NCBI GenBank assembly: GCA_008690995.1
Contig: VRMN01000001.1
Span: 1,736,001 to 1,800,000, forward strand
DNA: 64,000 nt
Direction: 5' to 3'
Origin: Porphyridium purpureum
Lineage: Eukaryota; Rhodophyta; Bangiophyceae; Porphyridiales; Porphyridiaceae
Shown here: positions 1 through 9,154 of the stretch, one piece after another
Position numbering within the stretch: position 1 is the first letter of the stretch
Layout: every line of letters begins with the position of its first letter
Translations under genes and position numbers: made by a program
Notes under the pieces: generated by a model
What the model was told of the DNA's origin: nothing
What the model saw: only the letters and a program-made list of their open reading frames with translations
The model's database searches: none

Positions 1-2
1 AC

Positions 3-563
3 CAAGAAAAAAGTAAGTCTGCGTCGGACCCAAGACAGCCACGGAGTCTAACCGCAGAGGGCGAAGTGGAAGCCTTTGATTCGGTCGATGAAGATGACGC
101 ATCATCCCATCGCGAGTGGTGCGCCGCCGCAGAGCAACCGCTCGAGCATGCAGTTGATGCATCGCACGAAAGAAAGTCGGTGGCGATTGATGATACCCAT
201 GCGGATGTTATTGAGGGAAAGCATTTTGATCGACTGCCCGCGGACGCTCCTGAAGTCCTGCAGGCCGAAAACAAGCGTTTCAGATGCTTGCTTTGTAACA
301 CTAGGTACAGACGTCTGAACCACGTGAAAGTTCATGTGCGCAGCATGCACTTGCATCATAAAGATGCGATATGCGGAAACTGCGGACGAGGCTTTTCCTG
401 TCGCGGCAACTTAAACCAACATATGCGCCAGGTGCACTGCAACGATCGACCCATTCCATGCGTGCATTGCCAGAAGAGTTTCAAGGTGCCTGCTCGGCTC
501 AAGGCGCACATGCAGCGCGTGCACCCAACAGAATTATCCCAGAAGGAAACATTGTACAGGTAG
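3..563 (+). CDS. C2H2 zinc-finger protein, 3' end (5' truncated by window edge)
   Basis: The frame is open from the first bases of the window with no in-frame ATG before the fingers, so the gene starts upstream and only its last ~186 codons are here. Three consecutive C2H2 fingers lie at the C-terminus, each C-x2-C-x12-H-x4-H: CLLCNTRYRRLNHVKVHVRSMH begins the first, then CGNCGRGFSC..., then CVHCQKSF.... Spacing between fingers is close to the canonical seven-residue linker but the TGEKP sequence is absent. The upstream part is acidic and looks disordered. Known role of the family is sequence-specific nucleic-acid binding; a transcription-factor role is inferred. The protein ends about 17 residues after the last finger. 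Confidence 0.8.
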   Translation, partial: QEKSKSASDPRQPRSLTAEGEVEAFDSVDEDDASSHREWCAAAEQPLEHAVDASHERKSVAIDDTHADVIEGKHFDRLPADAPEVLQAENKRFRCLLCNTRYRRLNHVKVHVRSMHLHHKDAICGNCGRGFSCRGNLNQHMRQVHCNDRPIPCVHCQKSFKVPARLKAHMQRVHPTELSQKETLYR

Positions 564-672
564 CATTCGAAGAGGGCGAACATCATGGTCCCGTTTTGAT
601 TTTCTTCATCGCCTGCGCTCCAGGCGGCGTAATTTCTTGAGGGCCCTGCTACTTCTTCGACTCAAACGACGT

Positions 673-1503
673 CTACCGAGTCCCGCAGAAGCAGAAAAGT
701 ATACCTGTACCGCAAAATATCAAAAAAATACGCGCTCCAACGTCGTTCGGCGTCAGCAAAGCTTGCTGAGCAATCTCATCGGCAGCTGAGGCAGCAGAGA
801 ACGCCTCATCAAGCCAGCTCCGGTAGGACATGCAAAGGCCACGAGTGGCGGCCGCTGTACGAATGCGATCCAAATACGTTTCGCTCGGTTTCAAATCCAC
901 ATTGGTGCGTCGCCACCACGAGGATACAAAGGCAACCGCCTCCATCTCTAGATCAGAACCATACGGCCGTACAGCAATCGTTTGCAGGATATACCCACCC
1001 TCTTTCTCCGCATGAAGCGCGATTTCTCGCTTCGACACAGGCACAAGGATTCCGTGCGCTTCAGGGTGCAATATTTCGTCTGACGTATTTTGTGAGCTCT
1101 CCAGCGTCTCAATCGATGCGTACCCTCCTTTCACATTGAACTTGAGTGTTCGGCCGATCGCCGTGGCGCGCAATGCTCTCCGACCACCGCCGCGTGTCTC
1201 GTAAATTCCACGACGGCGCCAGACTGATGGAGCGAGAAGGGCACCGTAACCGAACAGAAACTTGTCGCCCTCCTGCCAGCCGCAGCTTTCTTTAACCTCA
1301 TCGAGAGTCGTTGGAACAACCTGCTCCTGCGTCACATCCTCACCTCTCAAACCAGCGAAGCGACAAAGCCTCCGACCAGTCCAAGAAGGATGCCTGGCCC
1401 GTCGTCCCCCTGCGGATGACCGCAGAGGAGTGGGCCGCTGGATTGCAGCCGATCTGTACGCATAGCATGGCCACAGCAGGGGCGGCGTGGCCAGATTCAA
1501 CAT
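673..1503 (-). CDS. gamma-glutamylcyclotransferase-like (GGCT/AIG2 fold) protein
   Basis: A 276-residue protein starting at an ATG. The core carries the family's N-terminal signature FLFGYGALLAPSVW at about residue 82-95 (the YGxL turn that binds the gamma-glutamyl group). Further on, the segment around AEKEGGY sits where the catalytic acidic residue and the following tyrosine occur in the family. The family releases 5-oxoproline from gamma-glutamyl compounds. The first ~75 residues are rich in Arg, Ala and Ser with few acids, like an organelle transit peptide, which suggests plastid or mitochondrial import; this is inference. It ends convergently with the upstream zinc-finger gene, with 109 bases between the two stops. 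Substrate cannot be told from sequence. Confidence 0.6.
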   Translation of the reverse strand: MLNLATPPLLWPCYAYRSAAIQRPTPLRSSAGGRRARHPSWTGRRLCRFAGLRGEDVTQEQVVPTTLDEVKESCGWQEGDKFLFGYGALLAPSVWRRRGIYETRGGGRRALRATAIGRTLKFNVKGGYASIETLESSQNTSDEILHPEAHGILVPVSKREIALHAEKEGGYILQTIAVRPYGSDLEMEAVAFVSSWWRRTNVDLKPSETYLDRIRTAAATRGLCMSYRSWLDEAFSAASAADEIAQQALLTPNDVGARIFLIFCGTGILFCFCGTR

Positions 1504-1663
1504 GTGGAACGCAGGCCAGCGACATGGAAGCTTGGCGAGGGTTTCACTTCTAAAAGCGAACGCTTCTACAAAAATGGAGCAAGGCGCACATGGAACAGAT
1601 TCCGATCACTTTCACTCTGTCCAACATCTACTGCCTACCCTCCGACCGCAATCACTGTTTTAC

Positions 1664-4291
1664 TCACTCTTTGAACGCCTTGAGCCAGTCTGCGACAGCC
1701 TGCTGATCGCGACCAACCCAAGCCGCGCGCACGCGAATACCTTCAGTGCACTGCGCGAGCTTCCTCTCCACGCCGGCCGTATCCACGGTCTTAAAGAACT
1801 CCTCGACATCCTTTGCTTTCGACTCGGTCACGAATCCGCTAGTCGCCAATTCCATGAAGCGTGTCAGCATAAAGTTGCCCGAACCGTATTTCTCCAACCA
1901 AACATTCCACTGAGTCTTAAGATATTCCCATGCCATATCAATGCCCAACGGATTTGCCGCCATTCCGCTCATCACGTACATCATATCTTGAGCCTTGACG
2001 TTCGCCGTACCCCAGTCGCGGAACGTCTTCAACTGCTCAAGGTCCTTTGTTTTGGCCATAGCGCGCAGGCAGCGCACACGCTCCTCATTCAGATCAGATG
2101 TATCATGCAACTGGCGAAGCACTTCGTACTCTGGCTTTCCACCATTTTTCACGGCGGCAAAGAAGACCGGAATCCTCAAATCTGCAGGTAGCGACGCATT
2201 ATCTTTTTCGAACTCTGCGAATCTGCGCTGAGCTTCTGCTACGGTTGCCGGATCGTCAAAGCCCTGCATAGCCGTGAGGGCGGCGGAGCGTAGAAGCGAC
2301 CCAACATGGCCGTCCTCGCTCCCCGCCGTCCACCCAACTTTCGCTGTTACTTTGGCGAGCAGTGCGCGCCCCAGCTTGGCCACATTTGCGCGAAGCTCAA
2401 GGTCCGTCGCTCCGAACACGTCCGAGATCTCATGCAGACTTCCGATGACCGTCGAAACGCATGTGTAGTCTGTTTCCTCGTTAAACGCCGTCATCAGATC
2501 AAGTGCTCGCACAGTTGAGATCAAGCCAGCGCGTGACAGCGCCATAGCATCCATCAGGAGGCCCAGGCGGTCTACAACGCCAAGTTCTTTCGATCGAATG
2601 GGTGCCATTAGCTGCTCGTACTGCTCCGCAGTATAGCATACTCGATAGATTCCCGATTGTCCGCTGTTCAGCTTCACCCAAGCCGACTTCCCCGCATGAA
2701 GTGTGGCGGTCTCTCCGTCCATGACGACTCTTTGCTCATCGCCGTCTGGCGTTACGTACGAGAGGGGGACAATCCACTTGGCTTGCTTGTCCTCATCCAG
2801 CACCTCTCCGTTCGACAAAAACCGCAACTGCGAGCAAACGAGCTCGTCGGCACCGCCACCAGACACCCGGATGACCGGATAACCTGTTTGCTTGGTCCAG
2901 GAGCGCATCATCGGTGCGACGGACATGCCGCTCGCCTCCTCGAGGGCCTTCCACAAGTCTTCTGTGACAGTATTCTGGTACTTATGACGATTCAGGTACA
3001 CCACAAGCCCCTGGCGGAACTTTTCGACGCTCAAGTGGTTTGCGAGCATGCGAATCGCCGATGCACCCTTGTAGTACGAAATATGGTCGAAAATTTCGTT
3101 CACCTCTTGTGCTTCTTTCACCGGCACCTCGATCGGATGCGAAGAGCGCAATGCGTCGAGTCGCAGCGCGCCAGAGTATGTGCCGCCCACAAACTGCACC
3201 CACGTCTCCCAGTCTGGGAACATGGTGTCGACAGCGAGATCGGCTGCCCAGGTTGCAAAACCTTCGTTGAGCCACAAATCCACCCACCATTCCATGGTCA
3301 CCAAGTTACCAAACCACTGGTGCGCGAGCTCGTGAGCGACCACCTCTGCCACGCGCGACTTTGCCGCCGCCGAAGAATTCTTGGGGTCGAGCAGCAGCGC
3401 AGTCTCACGGTACGTCACGCAGCCCCAATTCTCCATAGCCCCAGCAGAAAAGTCTGGTACTGCAATCATGTCAAGCTTGGGCAGCGGATACGGGATTTCA
3501 AAAAACTTTGTGAAGAATGACAGCGTTTTCATCCCCACATCGAGCGCAAAATGACCCAAGTGCGAGTTGTTCTTCAGTGTGTACACGCGAATGAGCACGC
3601 CCTCGGCTGTGCGGCCTTCCACAAAATCAAACTCGCCCACAAGAAACGCAAGCAGATACGTGGACATGATGGGCGAGTCCTCGAAAGTAACGATTTTCTT
3701 GTCGCCTTTGTGTGGCTGCGAGTCCTTGACCGGCATATTGGAAATACAGTCCAAATGGCTGGGCGTAATCAACTTGACTGAGAAGACAGCCTTGAGATCA
3801 GGCTCATCGAAGCACGGGAAGGCCCGACGTGCGTCCGTCGGCTCGAATTGCGTGACTGCCATGTATTTCTGAGCGCCCGACGCGGCGTCCTTGTACGCGG
3901 AGCGGTAAAAGCCAGCCATCTTATCGTTCAGACTACCCTTGAAGTGGATTTCAAGCACGCACTTGCCCAGAGCAAGCTCCTTGTCCGTCTGGATCGTGAG
4001 CACCTGCTTCTTCACGTCGTGGTGCATCCCCGTGACGGCGACGCCCGCGTCCGACACGCCATCCGCCGCCTTTAGCACAGCGCTATGAGCTGTCAGCTCG
4101 TGCGCATTCACCTCGATATTCGCCGTCGCGCGGCGCACATCCAGTTCAATGGCCACATGCCCGTCAAACACAAACACGTCATCCGGCTTCTGTCCTTCTG
4201 CCGGCGCGTCCAGGCACGGCTCCAACGTCAGCACATACCTGACGGGCGCCACTGCATCCGCAAGCAGCACACGATCCTTCTTCTCAGCCAT
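1664..4291 (-). CDS. APM1: M1-family zinc aminopeptidase (puromycin-sensitive/APM1 type)
   Basis: 875 residues from the ATG at 4291; the open frame continues seven codons upstream from a GTG, which was not used. It removes N-terminal residues from peptides. Visible motifs: the exopeptidase motif GAMEN at about residue 283, and the zinc site HELAHQWFGNL at about 318 with the third ligand in WLNEGFATW about 18 residues later. The fourth domain, with its helical repeats, fills the C-terminal third. Length and domain order match cytosolic puromycin-sensitive aminopeptidase and plant APM1 (about 870-920 residues). No signal peptide or membrane anchor is visible, so a cytosolic place is likely. It is transcribed away from UBA5 across a shared 1.1 kb upstream region. 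Confidence 0.93.
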   Translation of the reverse strand: MAEKKDRVLLADAVAPVRYVLTLEPCLDAPAEGQKPDDVFVFDGHVAIELDVRRATANIEVNAHELTAHSAVLKAADGVSDAGVAVTGMHHDVKKQVLTIQTDKELALGKCVLEIHFKGSLNDKMAGFYRSAYKDAASGAQKYMAVTQFEPTDARRAFPCFDEPDLKAVFSVKLITPSHLDCISNMPVKDSQPHKGDKKIVTFEDSPIMSTYLLAFLVGEFDFVEGRTAEGVLIRVYTLKNNSHLGHFALDVGMKTLSFFTKFFEIPYPLPKLDMIAVPDFSAGAMENWGCVTYRETALLLDPKNSSAAAKSRVAEVVAHELAHQWFGNLVTMEWWVDLWLNEGFATWAADLAVDTMFPDWETWVQFVGGTYSGALRLDALRSSHPIEVPVKEAQEVNEIFDHISYYKGASAIRMLANHLSVEKFRQGLVVYLNRHKYQNTVTEDLWKALEEASGMSVAPMMRSWTKQTGYPVIRVSGGGADELVCSQLRFLSNGEVLDEDKQAKWIVPLSYVTPDGDEQRVVMDGETATLHAGKSAWVKLNSGQSGIYRVCYTAEQYEQLMAPIRSKELGVVDRLGLLMDAMALSRAGLISTVRALDLMTAFNEETDYTCVSTVIGSLHEISDVFGATDLELRANVAKLGRALLAKVTAKVGWTAGSEDGHVGSLLRSAALTAMQGFDDPATVAEAQRRFAEFEKDNASLPADLRIPVFFAAVKNGGKPEYEVLRQLHDTSDLNEERVRCLRAMAKTKDLEQLKTFRDWGTANVKAQDMMYVMSGMAANPLGIDMAWEYLKTQWNVWLEKYGSGNFMLTRFMELATSGFVTESKAKDVEEFFKTVDTAGVERKLAQCTEGIRVRAAWVGRDQQAVADWLKAFKE

Positions 4292-5379
4292 CCTACTCAC
4301 CCCCCTACTCACCCAGTTCCTGTTTCACTACCCACCTCCCACCACCACTCCTCCCCTTCCCTCTCACACAAGCTGATCGCTCGCACCACGCTCTGCCAGC
4401 GCACCCTCTCCCCGATTCGTCGCGATGTCGGTTTTTTCGGCATGATTAAATTCTCCATTTTTTAACGTTTTGACGTTCCAGCATGACGCGGAGGTACAGT
4501 ACGTACCGTGAGCTTCTGGGGAACGGAGGCGGCGTGAATTGGAAAGTGCGGAACAGCGTCAGCGGTAGGATAGCAATCGTTTGCTGCCGAGGAGTACCAT
4601 CCCGACTTCACTCGGAGCAAGTGGTTGATGTGGTGACCACTGGTTCATCATTGTCCAGCAACGTGCCGCAGTTTATGGGAAGCATTCCATGATTCATATT
4701 CTCTCCGGAAGAACAGATTTCTCAAAGCTTGAATATCTTCACAAACAAAAAATCTACTCTGCTTTCTCCGTGCGCATTTGCCTGTCTACCCCGTTACAAC
4801 AGGCACGTGGATGCCACTGCGGGAGGAATTCTTCTTGACGCAATCAAGTCGGAGACGCCGCCCGTAAGCGTGCGCGTGTCAACTCTTTTTTCGATTGAGG
4901 CTGTCCCCCGCAAACGCAGAAAAGCACATTGCGTTTCGCGTGTGCTGGTTCGCCAATTGTCGCTCATTTCGACAGATTTTCGCGTTCGCGAGCGAGCAGT
5001 GTCAGTGCCGGAGACGCAAAAGCGAGCAAGACCTGATGTGTGCGCACGATCCGTTTTTGGAGCGTTCTCTTCGCGATTCCAAGAGTCTTCCTGCCAAAAC
5101 GGGCAGGCTTGTCGGCAGAAGAAAGGCGGCGGGAATACACAACAGCAGACTGTGTATACGCTTCTGGTCAACACAAACAGCGCGCCGAACACAAATGCTC
5201 AGCCAGCCGCGGAAGCTGCGCTGCTTGTCCGTACAAAAGGTCCGAGTTGGCGTGTACAGTTGATGTACACCGTTGCATTAATTAATGTGGACGGACGAAG
5301 CGAGTCGCAGACGAGAAGCGACAAGGGTCGGCAGAGAGCGTGAACGAGAGCGAGCGAGAAAGAAAGAGAGCGAGAGGAG
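4292..5379. promoter_or_regulatory. divergent upstream region between the aminopeptidase and UBA5
   Basis: No recognisable gene; short open frames here have no family resemblance. Two copies of the recurrent motif GTACAGT occur: 4494-4500 (followed at once by a second ACGTACCGT) and 5254-5260, the latter followed by TGATGTACAC and lying about 120 bases before the UBA5 ATG in sense orientation. A purine-rich GAGAGCGAGA tract precedes the UBA5 ATG. A promoter role is inferred. Confidence 0.45.
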
Positions 5380-6597
5380 ATGGAGGGCGAGTCGCTGCGG
5401 CGTGCGCGGCTGGATGGAGAAGTGCGTGCAGATAACCCGTATTCGCGCCTCATGGCGCTGAAGCGGATGGGAGTGGTGGCGGATTATGAGCGCATCCGCG
5501 AGATCTGCGTGTGTATTGTGGGCGTCGGCGGCGTCGGCAGCGTCGCGGCAGAGATGCTCACGCGCTGTGGTGTGGGCAAGCTCATTCTGTTCGATTATGA
5601 CAAGGTTGAGCTCGCAAACATGAATCGCCTGTTTTTCCGCCCCGAGCAGAGTGGCCTGTCGAAAGTGGACGCCGCCGTGCAGACGCTCAAGAATATCAAC
5701 CCAGATGTCCAGTTCGAGGCTTACAATTATGATGTTACTCTCATGGCAAATTTTGAGCATTTCATAGGCCGCATCGAGCATGGCGGATTGAAGTCAGACG
5801 CGCCTAGCAACGACGAGTCGGCCGAATCAAATTCCCGTGTGGATCTGGTGCTCAGTTGCGTCGATAACTTCGCGGCAAGGAACGCGATCAATGCTGCGTG
5901 TAACGAACTGGGTCAAATATGGATGGAGAGCGGTGTATCGGAAGACGCTGTGTCAGGGCACATCCAGTTGATGATTCCCGGGAAGCTGGCGTGCTTTGCG
6001 TGTGCGCCCCCGCTCGTAGTTGCGTCTGAAATCGACGAAAAAACCCTCAAGCGGGAGGGTGTGTGTGCCGCGTCGCTGCCCACAACCATGGGTATCGTAG
6101 CAGGCATGCTGGTGCAAAACACACTCAAACTTCTGCTCCAGTTTGGGCACGTATCAGACTACCTGGGCTACAGTGCAATGACCGACTTTTTCCCCACGAT
6201 GACGCTGCGGCCTAACCCGCAATGTAGCGATCGGCATTGCGTCAAGCAGCAAGCAGCGTACAAGGCCACTGAGCACGAGCGACAGGCTGCCGCGGCACTG
6301 CGGGACCGGCTCGCAGCCGAGGCAAAGCTTGCCGAAGAACAACAGCCGCTGCATGAGGAAAACGAGTGGGGTATATGCGTGGAGGACAGCTCAGAGTCAC
6401 ACGGCGCTGCGGCGCCATCCAATGCCCAAACCAGTACGCAGCAGTCTGCTAATCTCGTCGCTCCTGGCTTACGCTTTGCCTATGACGCTCCGCCTCCTGA
6501 TGCAGATGCGCACACAACTGCGTCTGCTCCATCCGCAGCCAAAGCATCAGATGCAGATGAGCTCTCGGACCTCATGGCCCAACTCAAGGGTCTCTAG
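5380..6597 (+). CDS. UBA5: UBA5, E1-like activating enzyme for UFM1
   Basis: 405 residues, almost the same length as human UBA5. It adenylates the ubiquitin-like protein UFM1 and carries it as a thioester before transfer to UFC1. The ATP-binding loop [13 protein letters not shown] lies at about residues 47-60. The catalytic cysteine is C229 in [13 protein letters not shown]. Zinc-binding cysteine pairs are in CFAC and in the CSDRHC segment. Two C-terminal landmarks of UBA5 are also kept: a UFM1-interacting segment EWGICVEDS (about 328-336) and the terminal UFC1-binding tail [11 protein letters not shown]. The 100 residues between them are low complexity. A full UFM1 pathway is therefore likely. 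RAD17 begins 190 bases downstream on the same strand. Confidence 0.95.
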   Translation: MEGESLRRARLDGEVRADNPYSRLMALKRMGVVADYERIREICVCIVGVGGVGSVAAEMLTRCGVGKLILFDYDKVELANMNRLFFRPEQSGLSKVDAAVQTLKNINPDVQFEAYNYDVTLMANFEHFIGRIEHGGLKSDAPSNDESAESNSRVDLVLSCVDNFAARNAINAACNELGQIWMESGVSEDAVSGHIQLMIPGKLACFACAPPLVVASEIDEKTLKREGVCAASLPTTMGIVAGMLVQNTLKLLLQFGHVSDYLGYSAMTDFFPTMTLRPNPQCSDRHCVKQQAAYKATEHERQAAAALRDRLAAEAKLAEEQQPLHEENEWGICVEDSSESHGAAAPSNAQTSTQQSANLVAPGLRFAYDAPPPDADAHTTASAPSAAKASDADELSDLMAQLKGL

Positions 6598-6787
6598 TCA
6601 CACCCACCCTGCCAAACAAATAATTAAAAAGCACGTCAAGAAAAATTCCAGCATAGAAATCCGCGCTGTTTTAGTAGGAAGCAGTACTTCGTGGCGCGAA
6701 AACCGCACAAGCGGAACTGCCTCGCCAGGTTTATGGTTGGGTTTCCTCAAGCAAGGCTTGGTGTCTCCGGGTCCTTTGCATGGAACC

Positions 6788-8908
6788 ATGCCCAACCCGC
6801 GCACGCTTCGGACGGCGCAAAGCCAGCTTTTGCTGGAGAAAGCGTCTCCGTCGTCGTCGTTGCGGCTTCCGCGCAAATCGCTCCGCAAATCGCCACGGCT
6901 GAAGCAAACGCGGGCGGTGGCCAGCGCATGCGAGGACGACGATGCGGAGCAACAATGTGATGAGCACAGCATGACTTCATCTGCGTCATCGTCATCATCA
7001 CTGCTCGTGCGAAGACGTCCGTGGCCAGCCGAGGCCAAGACTCAAGTCGTAGAATCAGAGCGGCGCGCGAGCGCACGCCGGAAATTGGACAGAAACGGCA
7101 GCAAGCGCTACAAGAATGAGACGCCCAGTCCTGGGCGCGACTGCGAACATGACGTGGTTGAAGAATGTGATTCAGATCTTGAACTTACTCACATAGGCGC
7201 GAAGATGTCATGTGTCACCGTGCCAATGCCAATGCCGCCTCAACAACGCATGGAGCAGCAGCAAGATTGCACACGAGAACCAGGCAATGTGACAGATGTT
7301 CCGCCTCGAATACTTCGTGACTGGCGTGAGAAGCATGAGCCGCGACGGCTCCAGGATTTGGTGATTAACAAGAGAAAGGTGGGTGAGATACAGGACTGGT
7401 TGGGTGCGGTGAACCAACGGAGTTTGAATCCGAGCGAGACTGGCCGCGCACAAGTTCCGCGCGTGCTTGTGTTGCATGGGCCCACAGGATGCGGGAAGAC
7501 AACAACTCTCAGTGTCCTTGCGCAGGAGATGGAGCTTGATTTTATACATTGGGAGTTTCCCGTGGGTGCTCCGTCGCGGGATTTGGCGGTATTGATTGAC
7601 GACTTTCTGCACGAAGTACAGTTTTCGAATATGGCATTTGCGACGGGGCCGACGATAAAGCGGCCTCCAGGCCAGCGGCTTGTTGTCTTTGATTCGCCAC
7701 CCTGGTTTCGTAGCATCGAGCAACGAGATCGCGTTTTTGCACTGCTGCATGAAATGTCGTTTGCATCTGTGGTTCCTATCGTAGTGGTCTTGACAGATCT
7801 CGTCGGAGCGAGTGCAGATACTCGCGAAATGATCACTCTATCATGGGCGAGCTTAAAAAACGCGTCTTTTGTGACTGCCGTGAAATTGAACGCCGTGCCA
7901 CCGACGTCAATGAAGAAGGCGCTGCGGCAGGCGCTCCACAAGGAGAAACTTTTAGCTTCAGAGGCAGAAGTGGCGGCGGCGTGCGCGTTCGCAGCTGGTG
8001 ACTTGCGTGCACTGATGCTTGCGCTCGAATTTCAGAGCGTCAACCCGACCGGGACCCTTCCTGGGCCTGCTTCTGCGGCCTTACCATGTGCAACTCTTCC
8101 ACTAACCAATGCGTCTCTGAATCAGCGGCCCAGAAAGCGCAGAAAAATGACTTCGGACGCGGGAACCGGCGATAGCAAGGCCATGGCGGTCACTCAGTTT
8201 GACGCAAGCAGTATTGATTCGCCGATTGGCTTATTTCATTTGCTTGGCAAGATTCTGCGCAACAAACGAACAGAAAGCGGGTTGCGCAAGAGTAGCGCCA
8301 ACTTTATCATGGATCATCTCGGTATTGATGAGGAACGCTTCATTATGCTCCTGCACGCCAACTACGTGGACCATGTTGGCGATTGCTCGGCGCTTGCTGA
8401 CCTCGCCGAGCAGTTGAGCTTCGTGAGCCTCGGGTGCGCTTGGAACGACGACCAGCATGCTTACGCCGCGGTCCGTGAAACGTCGGCGCTGGTAGCGTGC
8501 GAGGCATTACTAACCATGAACGCGGAGCCCGCCCCGGTCGTGTTCCGCGCTCTGCACGGCTCCGAGTCTGGCATTGTGCGGCGGCAGGGCGCCGAGACGG
8601 AGCTGCTCGGCGCATCCTGGCTACGCGAGCTCACCGCGAGCTTTCCGGAACTGCGCACCAGCGCCGTGCTGACTGACTACACATCGTACCGCTCACTCGT
8701 CGGCTCCCAATCTGACGCGCACGCGCGTTCGATGCCGAGCGAGCTCGATGCATCGCGCGTTGCCAAGTCCATCCGCGGACTCTCGCTCACGCCGCATTTC
8801 CACCCTGGCAATCTCGAGCGCGGCGGCGTTGGAAGCAGCGCGCTTCTAGCTGAGGCTGTGCAGGAACGCTCTGACGACCTCATTGAAGAATGGAGCGATG
8901 CGGCGTAA
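6788..8908 (+). CDS. RAD17: RAD17 checkpoint clamp loader
   Basis: 706 residues from the ATG at 6788 (context ACCATGCC). The open frame runs back into UBA5 but has no other ATG downstream of the UBA5 stop. RAD17 replaces the large subunit of replication factor C and loads the 9-1-1 clamp at damaged DNA. Visible: a basic low-complexity N-terminus; Walker A GPTGCGKTTT at about 229-238; the expected Walker B region is RLVVFDSPPW, which lacks the usual D-E pair, as is common in RAD17; the AAA+ lid region with FHLLGKILRNKR and the helical block FIMDHLGIDEERFIMLLHANYVDH written here in part only (about 500-525). The C-terminus ends in an acidic IEEWSD tail. Confidence 0.88.
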   Translation: MPNPRTLRTAQSQLLLEKASPSSSLRLPRKSLRKSPRLKQTRAVASACEDDDAEQQCDEHSMTSSASSSSSLLVRRRPWPAEAKTQVVESERRASARRKLDRNGSKRYKNETPSPGRDCEHDVVEECDSDLELTHIGAKMSCVTVPMPMPPQQRMEQQQDCTREPGNVTDVPPRILRDWREKHEPRRLQDLVINKRKVGEIQDWLGAVNQRSLNPSETGRAQVPRVLVLHGPTGCGKTTTLSVLAQEMELDFIHWEFPVGAPSRDLAVLIDDFLHEVQFSNMAFATGPTIKRPPGQRLVVFDSPPWFRSIEQRDRVFALLHEMSFASVVPIVVVLTDLVGASADTREMITLSWASLKNASFVTAVKLNAVPPTSMKKALRQALHKEKLLASEAEVAAACAFAAGDLRALMLALEFQSVNPTGTLPGPASAALPCATLPLTNASLNQRPRKRRKMTSDAGTGDSKAMAVTQFDASSIDSPIGLFHLLGKILRNKRTESGLRKSSANFIMDHLGIDEERFIMLLHANYVDHVGDCSALADLAEQLSFVSLGCAWNDDQHAYAAVRETSALVACEALLTMNAEPAPVVFRALHGSESGIVRRQGAETELLGASWLRELTASFPELRTSAVLTDYTSYRSLVGSQSDAHARSMPSELDASRVAKSIRGLSLTPHFHPGNLERGGVGSSALLAEAVQERSDDLIEEWSDAA

Positions 8909-9154
8909 TCCGCGTGGTACCTCCTCGGATGCAACCGTTTACACCGTGCGCGATACTCTCGTCCGAATTGAGGACTGTACCTCTTGCATTTTTAAAGTTT
9001 AAAGAATGCACGGCACTAGTTAAATAAAGAGTTAAAGCTAAATTTAAAAAACAGGAGGCGAACGCGAAAAAGCCAAAAAGGCGCGCGGAAGATTGGGGGA
9101 AGAGTCGAGAGTCTGGGTTGTGTGTCGGGCGATGGGTGGGTGTGGATGTGAGGG

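Noticed and set aside
2657-3520. 287-codon + strand frame opposite the aminopeptidase
   Set aside because: It is the complement of a well-supported M1 aminopeptidase and reflects codon bias of that gene.
4729-5343. 204-codon open frame on the + strand before UBA5
   Set aside because: No ATG-based start of quality, no domain and no composition bias toward coding; it covers the promoter region with GTACAGT motifs.
6329-6787. Overlap of the RAD17 open frame with the end of UBA5
   Set aside because: The frame is merely open there; the first ATG after the UBA5 stop is at 6788, and the upstream translation does not resemble RAD17.
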